NCBI RefSeq assembly: GCF_003116015.1
Contig: NZ_LGQZ01000048.1
Coordinates: 1 to 42,455 of the forward strand
From: Azospirillum sp. TSO22-1
GTDB lineage: Bacteria > Pseudomonadota > Alphaproteobacteria > Azospirillales > Azospirillaceae
DNA length: 42,455 bases
Direction: 5' to 3'
The translations under genes and the position numbers were made by a program. Position 1 is the stretch's first letter, and each line of letters starts with the position of its first letter. Under the pieces are notes generated by a model. The model saw nothing but the letters and a program-made list of their open reading frames with translations, made no database searches and was not told the DNA's origin. This document shows, in pieces, positions 9,302 through 16,615 of this stretch.

Positions 9302-9955
9302 ATGGCCGAACCCCCGACGTGGATACGCCCTCTTGCCGCCCTGCTGCTCCTGGCCATGGCGGCCGGTCCGGTCGGCGGCCCGGCTACGGCACGGGCCCAG
9401 AGCCCGCCGGCGGCGCAGGCCGGCGCTTCGGCACCGGTCGCCCGGTTGAACCAGGCACTGCTGGACCTCATGCGCGGCGGCACGCGCGAACCGTCGCGCG
9501 CCCGGCTCCAGCGCTTCATGCCCGTCATGCAGGAAACCTTCGACCTGGAGGCGGCGCTGCGCGTCGCCGCCGCCCCCTATTTCGAGCGCGCGAACGAAGC
9601 CGAACAGCGGCAGGCGCTCGACGCGTTTTCCCGGCGCAGCGCGGCCCAGTACGTGGATCGCTTCGACTCCTACGAGGGGCAGAGCTTCGACATCACCGGA
9701 CAGCGGGACGGACCGCGCGGAACGACGCTGGTGGACACCCACGTGAAGAAGCCGGGGAAGGAGCCGGTACGCCTGACCTACGTGCTTCGGCCGCAGGGAC
9801 AGACCTGGAAGATCCTCGACGTGCTCGCCAAGGGCACCATCAGCCAGGTCGCCACGCAGCGCTCGGAATTCCAGACGATCCTGCGCAACGGCGGGCTGCC
9901 GGGGCTGGCGCACGACCTCAACGCCGCCGCCGACCGGCTGCTCGGGGGGGGGTGA
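9302..9955 (+). CDS. hpnM: HpnM, MlaC/Ttg2D-family hopanoid-associated periplasmic protein
   Basis: A periplasmic lipid-binding protein of the MlaC/Ttg2D (toluene tolerance) family, of the type called HpnM in hopanoid clusters. It has 217 residues with a signal peptide (PLAALLLLAMAAGPVGG, cleavage near ARA-QS). The mature domain shows the MlaC pattern: ARLQRFMPVMQETFDLEAAL, an FSRRSAAQYVDRFDSYEGQ helix, the beta part VDTHVKKPGKEPVRLTYVL and WKILDVLAKGTISQVATQRSEF. ATG 9302 is preferred to the in-frame ATG 9290 because a GGAGA precedes it at a suitable distance; either keeps the signal peptide. hpnA starts 4 bp after its stop, so the two are co-translated. It could be the soluble carrier for the MlaE/F/D transporter at 20.5-23.5 kb, which lacks its own MlaC gene. 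Confidence 0.9.
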   Translation: MAEPPTWIRPLAALLLLAMAAGPVGGPATARAQSPPAAQAGASAPVARLNQALLDLMRGGTREPSRARLQRFMPVMQETFDLEAALRVAAAPYFERANEAEQRQALDAFSRRSAAQYVDRFDSYEGQSFDITGQRDGPRGTTLVDTHVKKPGKEPVRLTYVLRPQGQTWKILDVLAKGTISQVATQRSEFQTILRNGGLPGLAHDLNAAADRLLGGG

Positions 9956-9959
9956 GGGC

Positions 9960-10943
9960 ATGGGCCTGTCGCTCGTCACCGGCGGCAGCGGGTTCATCGG
10001 CGGCCATCTCGTCGCGGCGCTGGCGGAACGCGGCGAGCGCGTGCGCATCCTGGACATCGTCCCACCCGTGGCCCCGCCACCCGGTGTGACGGTCCTGCAC
10101 GGCTCGGTCCTCGACCGCGACGCGGTGGAACGGGCGTTCGAGGACGTCGACCGGGTGTTCCACCTCGCCGCCGTGGCGCAGCTCTGGCACCGCGACCGGT
10201 CGACGTTCGAGCGCATCAACCGCGGCGGGACACAGGCCGTGCTGGAGGCCGCCGCCCGGGCCGGCGTGCGCCGGTTCGTCCACTGCTCGACGGAAAGCGT
10301 GCTGATGGCCGGGCGCGGCGGGCAGCCGGTGGACGAGCGGTCCGATCCCGGCCTGGAGGCCATGGCCGGTCCCTACTGCCGCTCGAAATACCTCGCGGAA
10401 AAGGACGCGCTGGCCGCCGCCGCCGCGGGGCTGCCGCTCGTGGTGGTCAATCCGACGGCCCCCGTCGGGCCGGGCGACCGCGGGCCGACGCCGCCGACCG
10501 CCATGCTGCGCCTCTTCCTGCACGCCGGGCCGCGGCTGATCCTGGACTGCACGCTCAACCTCGTGCATGTCCGCGACGTTGCCGACGGCATGATCCTGGC
10601 GGCAGAGCGCGGAACGGTGGGCGAGCGCTACATCCTGGGCGGGAGCGATGTCCGGCTGTCCGACCTTGCGGCCCGCCTCGACCGGTTGGCCGGGCGCCGC
10701 CCCCGGCGCCGGTGGACGGTCCCCGCCCCGCTGGCCATGGCCGCCGCGACCCTCGACGAATGGGTCAGCGACCACCTCTCCCATCGCCCTCCCCGGGCGC
10801 CGGTCACCGGCGTGCGTCTGGCGCTCGCCGCCGGAGGCGTGGACGGCGGCAAGGCGGCCCGCGACCTCGGCTACCGCCCACGCCCCCTGAACGATGCCTT
10901 GGCGGACGCCGTGGCTTGGCTGACGCATACGGGCGGTGCTTAG
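9960..10943 (+). CDS. hpnA: hopanoid-associated sugar epimerase HpnA
   Basis: NAD(P)-dependent extended short-chain dehydrogenase of the HpnA group, 327 residues. The Rossmann loop is TGGSGFIGG (residues 7-15) and the catalytic pair is Y139-xxx-K143 (YCRSK), with S110/T111 upstream. The NPTAPVGPGDRGPTPP segment and the LVHVRDVADGMILA segment match HpnA-type proteins. The family is annotated as a nucleotide-sugar epimerase linked to hopanoid side chains, although its direct substrate is not settled. It lies 4 bp downstream of hpnM. A small stem-loop follows the stop at 10956-10973. Confidence 0.92.
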   Translation: MGLSLVTGGSGFIGGHLVAALAERGERVRILDIVPPVAPPPGVTVLHGSVLDRDAVERAFEDVDRVFHLAAVAQLWHRDRSTFERINRGGTQAVLEAAARAGVRRFVHCSTESVLMAGRGGQPVDERSDPGLEAMAGPYCRSKYLAEKDALAAAAAGLPLVVVNPTAPVGPGDRGPTPPTAMLRLFLHAGPRLILDCTLNLVHVRDVADGMILAAERGTVGERYILGGSDVRLSDLAARLDRLAGRRPRRRWTVPAPLAMAAATLDEWVSDHLSHRPPRAPVTGVRLALAAGGVDGGKAARDLGYRPRPLNDALADAVAWLTHTGGA

Positions 10944-10955
10944 AACAGATCGCCC

Positions 10956-10973
10956 GTGTCCTTTTAAGGACAC
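10956..10973 (+). terminator. stem-loop after hpnA
   Basis: GTGTCCT and AGGACAC pair around a TTTA loop, 12 bp after the hpnA stop. No clear T-run follows, so it is a weak candidate for rho-independent termination and may instead protect the mRNA 3' end. A second small pairing (CGATG with CATCG) follows directly. Confidence 0.4.
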
Positions 10974-11062
10974 CGATGCAAAGGCCATCGGAAGCGTTGC
11001 AGTCCTATGCATTTGCATGACATTTATCAAAAAAGATATATGACTTGCTGCAGGTCGGCGAA

Positions 11063-12349
11063 ATGAAGGCGGGACGCAAACCCACGAAGCTGGTGGTCGG
11101 ATTGGCTCTGCTTCTGTCCTGCGCTTTCCTGGGCGCGTGCGCGCGGGGGATCGACGACCGCGCGGACGTGCGGGTGGCCCTCGATCAATACCGGCTCGGA
11201 GTCGACCCGATGCGGCCGCGCGGCGCGGCGTACCCGGACCAGGATGCGGACCACGCGCTGTTCGGAAACGCGCTGCGCCTTGTTCTGGAATCGTACGTCA
11301 CGCCGTCCGATCCGCGCGCGCTGGTCGCCGCGGCCGTCGATGGGTATCGGATGAAGCGATACGGCAACCCCGACGCATCGACGCGGGTGCTGACCGAGGC
11401 GGCGATCGACAGCATGCTGGCCGCGCTCGACCCGTATTCGGCGTTCCTCAGCACGGAGCGCGTGCGCGAATTGCGCGACGAGATCTATGGGGACCGCGCC
11501 AGCCTCGACGTCGAGGGCCCCTCGACGGCCGACGCCGACGCCACCGATGCCGGCGGGCAGGGCGGCGCCATCCGCAAACGTTCCAAGCTCCGTCCCGTCA
11601 CCCACCGGCTGGCCGGCGACATCGGCTACATCCGCATCCGGCAGTTCAACGAGCAGACCGGCGCGCAGCTGGCCGATGCCCTGATGAGCCTGCGCCGGCA
11701 GAGCCGCGGCCAGTTGGCGGGCGCGGTTCTCGATCTCCGGGACAATCCCGGCGGGCTTGTCGAACAGGCGGTGAAGGTCGCCGAACAATTCGTCGGCTCC
11801 GCGGAGATCGTGTCCACGCGCGGACACGGGGTGGGAACGCGGCACTATTTCTCGGGCGCATCCGCGGACGTGCTGGCCGGGCTTCCGATGGCGGTGCTGA
11901 TCAACAACCGGTCGGCATCGGCGGCTGAAATCGTCGCCGGCGCCTTGCAGGACTACCAGCGGGCGGTCGTGTTCGGTACGCGCAGCTTCGGCAAGGGCTC
12001 GGTCCAGACCGTCTACTGGCTGCCCGGCGGCGAGGCCGTCCGCCTCACCACCGCACGCTATTTCCGGCCGTCCGGCGGCGTGGTCGATTGCGTCGGCATC
12101 GCACCGAACGTCGAGATCCGGCCGGCCCCGTCGTCCGAGGCGGGGGCGGAAGGCCGCGCAGGAGGGAAGCCGTACCTTGGCCGTCCGCCGTGCTCCATCG
12201 CCATCGCCCCGCCGCTGGAGACCACGCCGGCCGCCGCGCTCTGCCCCGAGGTCGCCGCCGACGCCCCGGACCGCCCCCTCGACTGCGCGATCGCCGCGCT
12301 TCGCATGAGACGGCTGTCCGCCTCCGTCCAGACACGCGCAATCGACTGA
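11063..12349 (+). CDS. S41 (CtpA-like) peptidase lipoprotein lacking the PDZ domain
   Basis: A 428-residue lipoprotein (lipobox LGAC, lipidated C26) of the carboxyl-terminal processing peptidase family. The catalytic dyad is intact: S286 (SASAAE) and K311 (SFGKGS), 25 residues apart as in E. coli Prc. The odd feature is the region between helix RVRELRDEIYG and strand HRLAGDIGYIRIRQF. In the paralog at 16.6-18.1 kb this holds a PDZ domain; here it is about 60 residues shorter and is a low-complexity Asp/Ala/Gly linker. The C-terminus carries four cysteines (C343, C377, C394, C408) at positions matching the paralog. ATG 11063 is used; an in-frame TTG at 11045 adds six residues. It sits between hpnA and an EF-hand gene, on the hopanoid strand. 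Confidence 0.88.
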   Translation: MKAGRKPTKLVVGLALLLSCAFLGACARGIDDRADVRVALDQYRLGVDPMRPRGAAYPDQDADHALFGNALRLVLESYVTPSDPRALVAAAVDGYRMKRYGNPDASTRVLTEAAIDSMLAALDPYSAFLSTERVRELRDEIYGDRASLDVEGPSTADADATDAGGQGGAIRKRSKLRPVTHRLAGDIGYIRIRQFNEQTGAQLADALMSLRRQSRGQLAGAVLDLRDNPGGLVEQAVKVAEQFVGSAEIVSTRGHGVGTRHYFSGASADVLAGLPMAVLINNRSASAAEIVAGALQDYQRAVVFGTRSFGKGSVQTVYWLPGGEAVRLTTARYFRPSGGVVDCVGIAPNVEIRPAPSSEAGAEGRAGGKPYLGRPPCSIAIAPPLETTPAAALCPEVAADAPDRPLDCAIAALRMRRLSASVQTRAID

Positions 12350-12553
12350 AGCTCTGTGCGTCGCCCGCGCTCCATGCCGGAAACCAGGGCGTTACCGTAG
12401 CATCGGCCACAGCCGCCGCCGGTTACTTCCGCGGCGCCCCCACGTACGGCTTGATGGGCGCACAGGGCAGGCCTGCGTGCACTCCCGACGCGGCGTCCTG
12501 TCCCTGCTCCTCCTCGGTACGGGAATGGCGCAGGCCATAACAGGAGGTCGGTC
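12350..12553 (+). other. intergenic region upstream of the EF-hand gene
   Basis: No gene is seen here. It contains CGTTACCGTAGCAT at 12390-12403, found again on the other strand upstream of the DUF3313 gene (25325-25338). It also contains a perfect GCAGGCCTGC palindrome near 12466. The end carries the ribosome site of the next gene. Confidence 0.5.
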
Positions 12554-12958
12554 GTGACGGCGAGAGCGAGAATGGTCCTGCTGGCAATCCTGGCTCTCGC
12601 CGCCCACGCCGTCACTCCGGCGTGGGGCGCCGGAAAACCATCGTACGAGAAGCGCGACCGGGCAATCTTCGATCTGCTCGACGATAACCACGACGGCGTA
12701 ATCTCGATGCCCGAATTCAAGAACAATCAGATGCTGATATTCTACCTTCTGGATCGCAACAAAGACCTTGTTCTGACAAAAAATGAAACGGCGCTGCCGG
12801 CGGACGTCTTCGACGAGATCGCCGGGCCGGAAGGTAAGATCAACACCATTGAATTCCTCAACGTCGTGGATAAGGCCTTCAAGAACGCGGACACGAATCA
12901 CGACAGCACCATAGACCGCAAGGAATTCAACGCCCTGATGCGGCGAGTCCGGGAATAG
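12554..12958 (+). CDS. secreted EF-hand calcium-binding protein
   Basis: A 134-residue exported protein with three EF-hand-like loops. A signal peptide covers roughly residues 1-26 (VLLAILALAAHAVTPAWGA). Loop 1 is canonical (D43, N45, D47, G48, E54). Loop 2 keeps D67, N69, D71 and E78 but has Leu where Gly is usual. Loop 3 has D113, N115, D117 and E124 with Ser instead of Gly. The GTG start at 12554 is fixed by a near-perfect AGGAGG 6 bp upstream. Codon use is more AT-rich than the flanking hopanoid genes. A calcium-dependent envelope role is likely, but no specific function can be assigned. Confidence 0.85.
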   Translation: MTARARMVLLAILALAAHAVTPAWGAGKPSYEKRDRAIFDLLDDNHDGVISMPEFKNNQMLIFYLLDRNKDLVLTKNETALPADVFDEIAGPEGKINTIEFLNVVDKAFKNADTNHDSTIDRKEFNALMRRVRE

Positions 12959-13039
12959 CCGCAGCACGACGGCTTTTCCAGGGACGCTCGTTTCCGTGCC
13001 GATCCGGTTCGGATCGGCCCCTGAGGAGGTGTCGGCACA

Positions 13040-13930
13040 ATGACCGGATACGTCCAGGACGCCGACGGCCTCGACCCGTTCGCCTACATCGCCGACGTGG
13101 TGAAGCGGTCCGGTTCATCCTTTTATCTCGGCATGCGCATCCTGCCGGCCGAGCGGCGCCAGGCGATGTATTCCATCTACGCCTTCTGCCGCGAAGTGGA
13201 CGACATCGCCGACGGGGACGACAGCGACGCGGTCAAGCGGGCGGAACTGCACGCATGGCGGATCGAGGTCGCGCGCCTGTACGCCGGGCATCCGACCCGC
13301 CCGACCAGCCGGGCGCTGATCGGGGCGGTGCGGCGCTTCGGCCTGCCGCGCGACGAGTTCCTGACGATCATCGACGGCATGGAGATGGACCTGGGCGACG
13401 GCCTGTACGCCCCGGACACGGCGACGCTGGAGGTGTACTGCCGCCGCGTGGCCGGGGCGGTGGGCATGCTGTCGCTGCGGGCCTTCGGGGCGGATGAGCC
13501 GGAGGCGCGCGACTTCGCCAGGGCTCTCGGCGAGGCGCTGCAGCTCACGAACATCCTGCGGGACATCGGCGAGGATGCGGCACGGGGCCGCCTCTACCTG
13601 CCGGGCGACCTGCTGCGCCGCCACGGCATCGACCCGGCCGCCGGCATCCCGGCGGTGCTCGCCCATCCCGCCCTCGACGCCGCCTGCCGCGCCCTGGCCG
13701 CCAGGGCGCGCGCCCGCTTCGCGGAGGCGGACCGCGCCCTGCTCCAGTGCCGGCGCGCCCGGCTGCGCCCGGCCCTGCTGATGATGGGCATCTACGAGGG
13801 GATCCTCGACGCCCTGGAGACGCGCGGCTGGCATGGCGCGGACGCGACGCTGATGCTGGGCAAGCCGCGGAAGCTGTGGGCGGCCCTCGGCCGGGGGCTG
13901 CTGCGGCCGGCATGGCGACCGTCGACGTAA
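13040..13930 (+). CDS. hpnD: presqualene diphosphate synthase HpnD
   Basis: Squalene/phytoene-synthase-fold enzyme of the HpnD type, which joins two farnesyl diphosphates into presqualene diphosphate; HpnC and HpnE then complete squalene. It has 296 residues. The two Asp-rich motifs are D54/D55...D58 (REVDDIAD) and D175xxxD179 (NILRDIGED). The YCRRVAGAVGMLSLRAFG block is characteristic of HpnD. The ATG follows a GGAGG ribosome site (TGAGGAGGTG, about 13020-13030). shc begins 9 bp after its stop. hpnC and hpnE, expected beside it in many bacteria, are not in this window. Confidence 0.94.
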   Translation: MTGYVQDADGLDPFAYIADVVKRSGSSFYLGMRILPAERRQAMYSIYAFCREVDDIADGDDSDAVKRAELHAWRIEVARLYAGHPTRPTSRALIGAVRRFGLPRDEFLTIIDGMEMDLGDGLYAPDTATLEVYCRRVAGAVGMLSLRAFGADEPEARDFARALGEALQLTNILRDIGEDAARGRLYLPGDLLRRHGIDPAAGIPAVLAHPALDAACRALAARARARFAEADRALLQCRRARLRPALLMMGIYEGILDALETRGWHGADATLMLGKPRKLWAALGRGLLRPAWRPST

Positions 13931-13939
13931 CCGGCGCCC

Positions 13940-15901
13940 ATGGACGGACAGCCCTTTTTCCCGCGCACTCCGGCCCTGGAGACCCGGTCGAGCCCGCTCG
14001 ACCGGCTGGTCGGCCGGACGGCGGCGGCGGTGAAGGCGTTGCAGCGGGACGACGGCCACTGGGTGTTCGAGCTGGAAGCCGACACCACCATCCCGGCCGA
14101 ATACGTCCTGACCTGCCATTTCCTCGGCACGCCCCCGGACACCGGACTGGAGGCCCGCATCGGCCGCTATCTGCGGGCCAGGCAGCGCCGCGACGGCGGG
14201 TGGCCGCTGTTCCACGAGGGCGACGCCAACATCAGCGCCTCGGTGAAGGCCTACTTCGCGCTCAAGATGATCGGCGACGACCCGCAGGCGGAGCACATGC
14301 GCCGCGCGCGCGCGGCCATCCTCGCCGCCGGGGGAGCCGCCCGCAGCAACGTCTTCACCCGCGTTCTCCTGGCGCTCTACGGCGAAGTGCCGTGGCGCGC
14401 GGTGCCGGTGATGCCGGTGGAACTGATGCTCGCGCCGCGCTGGTTCCCGGTGCATCTCTCGAAGATCGCCTACTGGTCGCGCGTCGTGCTCGTGCCGCTC
14501 CTCATCCTCCAGGCGCTGAAGCCGCGCGCCCGCAACACGCGGAACGTCCACATCGGCGAGCTGTTCGTCACGCCGCCCGACCGGGAGCGCCGCTACAACG
14601 TCAATCCCACCGGGTCGCCTCTCGGCACGGCGTTCCTCCTGCTCGACCAGGCGCTGCGCGCGGCCGAGCCGCTGATCCCGCAGGCCCTGCGCCGGCGTGC
14701 GCTCCGAACGGCGGAGGCCTTCCTGCTGGAGCGCCTGAACGGCGAGGACGGGCTGGGCGCGATCTTTCCCGCCATGGTCAACGCGGTCCTCGCCCTCGAT
14801 GCCCTGGGCTACCCGCAGGACCATCCCCACGCCGTCGCCGCGCGGCGCGCCATCGACCGGCTGCTGGTCGGCCACGGCGACCGCGCCTATTGCCAGCCCT
14901 GCGCATCGCCGGTGTGGGACACCGCGCTGACGGCGCACGCGCTCCTGGAAGCCGGGGAGCCGCCGGACGGCCCGGCGCTGCGGCCGGCGCTGGACTGGCT
15001 GCGCGACCGGCAGATCCTGGACCGCGCCGGTGACTGGGCGGAGGGACGGAGCAACGGCGCGCCCCGGCCGGGGGGCTGGGCGTTCCAGTACCGCAACGAC
15101 CTCTACCCGGACGTCGACGACACGGCCGTGGTCGCCATGGCGCTGCACCGCGCCGATCCCCGGCGTTACGCCGATGCGGTCGCGCGGGCGGCCGAATGGG
15201 TCCTGGGCATGCAAAGCCGCAATGGCGGCTGGGGCGCCTACGACGCCGACAACACGCGTTACTACCTGAACCACATCCCATTCGCCGACCACGGCGCGCT
15301 GCTCGACCCGCCGACAGCGGACGTGACCGCCCGCTGCCTGGGCTTCCTGGCGCAGATCGGCCTGGAGCGCGACCATCCGGCCGTGGCCGGCGCGGTCGGC
15401 TTCCTGCTGCGCGAACAGGAGGCCGACGGGTCCTGGTACGGCCGCTGGGGCACCAATTACGTCTACGGCACCTGGTCGGTGCTGTGCGCGCTCAACGCCG
15501 TCGGCGAGGATGCGGAGTCGCCGGCCGTGCGGCGTGCGGTGGGATTCCTCGAATCCCGCCAGCGCCCGGACGGCGGCTGGGGCGAGGACTGCGCCACCTA
15601 CTGGCATGACCGCAAGGCCGAGGTGAAGGCCAGCACGCCGTCGCAGACGGCCTGGGCGGTGCTCGGCCTGATGGCGGCCGGCGCCGTCGACAGCGACGCC
15701 GTGCGGCGCGGCATCGACCACCTGGAACGGGCGCCGCGGGCGGGAGCCCGCTGGGCCGAGGACCTGTACACGGGGGTGGGCTTTCCGCGCGTCTTCTACC
15801 TGCGTTATCACGGGTACGCGGCCTATTTCCCCCTGTGGGCCCTGGCGCGCTACCGCACGCTCCAGCGTCGCAACAGCCGGCGTGTCGGCCATGGTTTATG
15901 A
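13940..15901 (+). CDS. shc: squalene--hopene cyclase
   Basis: Class II triterpene cyclase that turns squalene into hopene and hopanol at the inner membrane; 653 residues, full length. The protonating DXDD motif is D391-V-D393-D394 (YPDVDDTAVV). Repeated QW motifs are visible, for example RDGGWPLF, QSRNGGWGAYD, QEADGSWYGRWG and QRPDGGWGEDC. GTWSVLCAL and STPSQTAWAVLGL also match the family. The start is ATG 13940, 9 bp after hpnD, and hpnG follows after about 18 bp, so hpnD-shc-hpnG form one operon. The gene is also called hpnF. Confidence 0.96.
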   Translation: MDGQPFFPRTPALETRSSPLDRLVGRTAAAVKALQRDDGHWVFELEADTTIPAEYVLTCHFLGTPPDTGLEARIGRYLRARQRRDGGWPLFHEGDANISASVKAYFALKMIGDDPQAEHMRRARAAILAAGGAARSNVFTRVLLALYGEVPWRAVPVMPVELMLAPRWFPVHLSKIAYWSRVVLVPLLILQALKPRARNTRNVHIGELFVTPPDRERRYNVNPTGSPLGTAFLLLDQALRAAEPLIPQALRRRALRTAEAFLLERLNGEDGLGAIFPAMVNAVLALDALGYPQDHPHAVAARRAIDRLLVGHGDRAYCQPCASPVWDTALTAHALLEAGEPPDGPALRPALDWLRDRQILDRAGDWAEGRSNGAPRPGGWAFQYRNDLYPDVDDTAVVAMALHRADPRRYADAVARAAEWVLGMQSRNGGWGAYDADNTRYYLNHIPFADHGALLDPPTADVTARCLGFLAQIGLERDHPAVAGAVGFLLREQEADGSWYGRWGTNYVYGTWSVLCALNAVGEDAESPAVRRAVGFLESRQRPDGGWGEDCATYWHDRKAEVKASTPSQTAWAVLGLMAAGAVDSDAVRRGIDHLERAPRAGARWAEDLYTGVGFPRVFYLRYHGYAAYFPLWALARYRTLQRRNSRRVGHGL

Positions 15902-15919
15902 TTTTTGGGCCTATAACCC

Positions 15920-16603
15920 TTGACCCGCCTGGGGATTCTCACCGGGGTCCGGGCCGAGGCCCGGGTCCTGCGGGCGTTGTCCGGCACCGCGCCCCTGGTC
16001 GCGTGCAGCGGTGCGGACGCGGACCGCGCGCAACGGCTCGCGGAGGAGATGGTGGCCCACGGAGCCACCGCGCTGGTCAGCTTCGGGCTCGCCGGCGGTC
16101 TGGCCCACGGGCTGAAAGCGGGCACGCTGCTTCTCGCCTCGGGGGTCGTCCTGCCCGACGGTTCCGAGCGCGCCGTCAGCCCGGCGTGGCGCGCCGCCGT
16201 GCTGGCACGCGCGCAGGCAGCCGGCGTGAGCCTGTCCGGCGGGCGCATCGCCAGCGTGCCGCGGATGGCGGCAACGCCGGCCGACAAGCGGGCGCTGGCC
16301 GGGCGCAGCGGCTCGGCCGCGGTCGACATGGAAAGCGCGGCGGTGGCGCTGGCGGCACAGGACGCCGGCCTGCCGTTCCTGGTGCTGCGGGCGGTCGCCG
16401 ATCCCCCGGACGCCACCGTTCCCCCGTTGGCTCTCGCCGGGGTGGGGGGAGACGGCCGTCTCCGCCCGCTCCGCCTCGTCATGCACTTGCTGCGCGAGCC
16501 CCGGAGCCTGCCCGCCACGCTGCGCCTTGCGCGCGACGGGCACGCCGGCCTGTCGGCGTTGCGCTGCGCGCTGATCCGCCTCGGTTCCCTCGATCCGCCA
16601 TGA
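15920..16603 (+). CDS. hpnG: adenosylhopane nucleosidase/phosphorylase HpnG
   Basis: Nucleoside-phosphorylase-fold protein of the HpnG type, which removes adenine from adenosylhopane to give the (phospho)ribosylhopane side chain. It has 227 residues. The family core is visible as SFGLAGGLAHGLKAGTLLLA, the purine-pocket motif AAVDMESAAVALAA and FLVLRAVADPP. The start is a TTG at 15920; no ATG or GTG is available before the conserved GILTGVRAEARVL, so TTG is most likely. It is the last gene of the hpnD-shc-hpnG operon and ends 12 bp from the convergent S41 peptidase gene. Confidence 0.92.
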   Translation: MTRLGILTGVRAEARVLRALSGTAPLVACSGADADRAQRLAEEMVAHGATALVSFGLAGGLAHGLKAGTLLLASGVVLPDGSERAVSPAWRAAVLARAQAAGVSLSGGRIASVPRMAATPADKRALAGRSGSAAVDMESAAVALAAQDAGLPFLVLRAVADPPDATVPPLALAGVGGDGRLRPLRLVMHLLREPRSLPATLRLARDGHAGLSALRCALIRLGSLDPP

Positions 16604-16615
16604 AGCGCGGGCGGT

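Noticed and set aside
13115..15892. Very long minus-strand open frame opposite hpnD and shc
   Set aside because: Arg/Gly/His-rich translation with no family resemblance; a product of high GC opposite two well-recognised genes.
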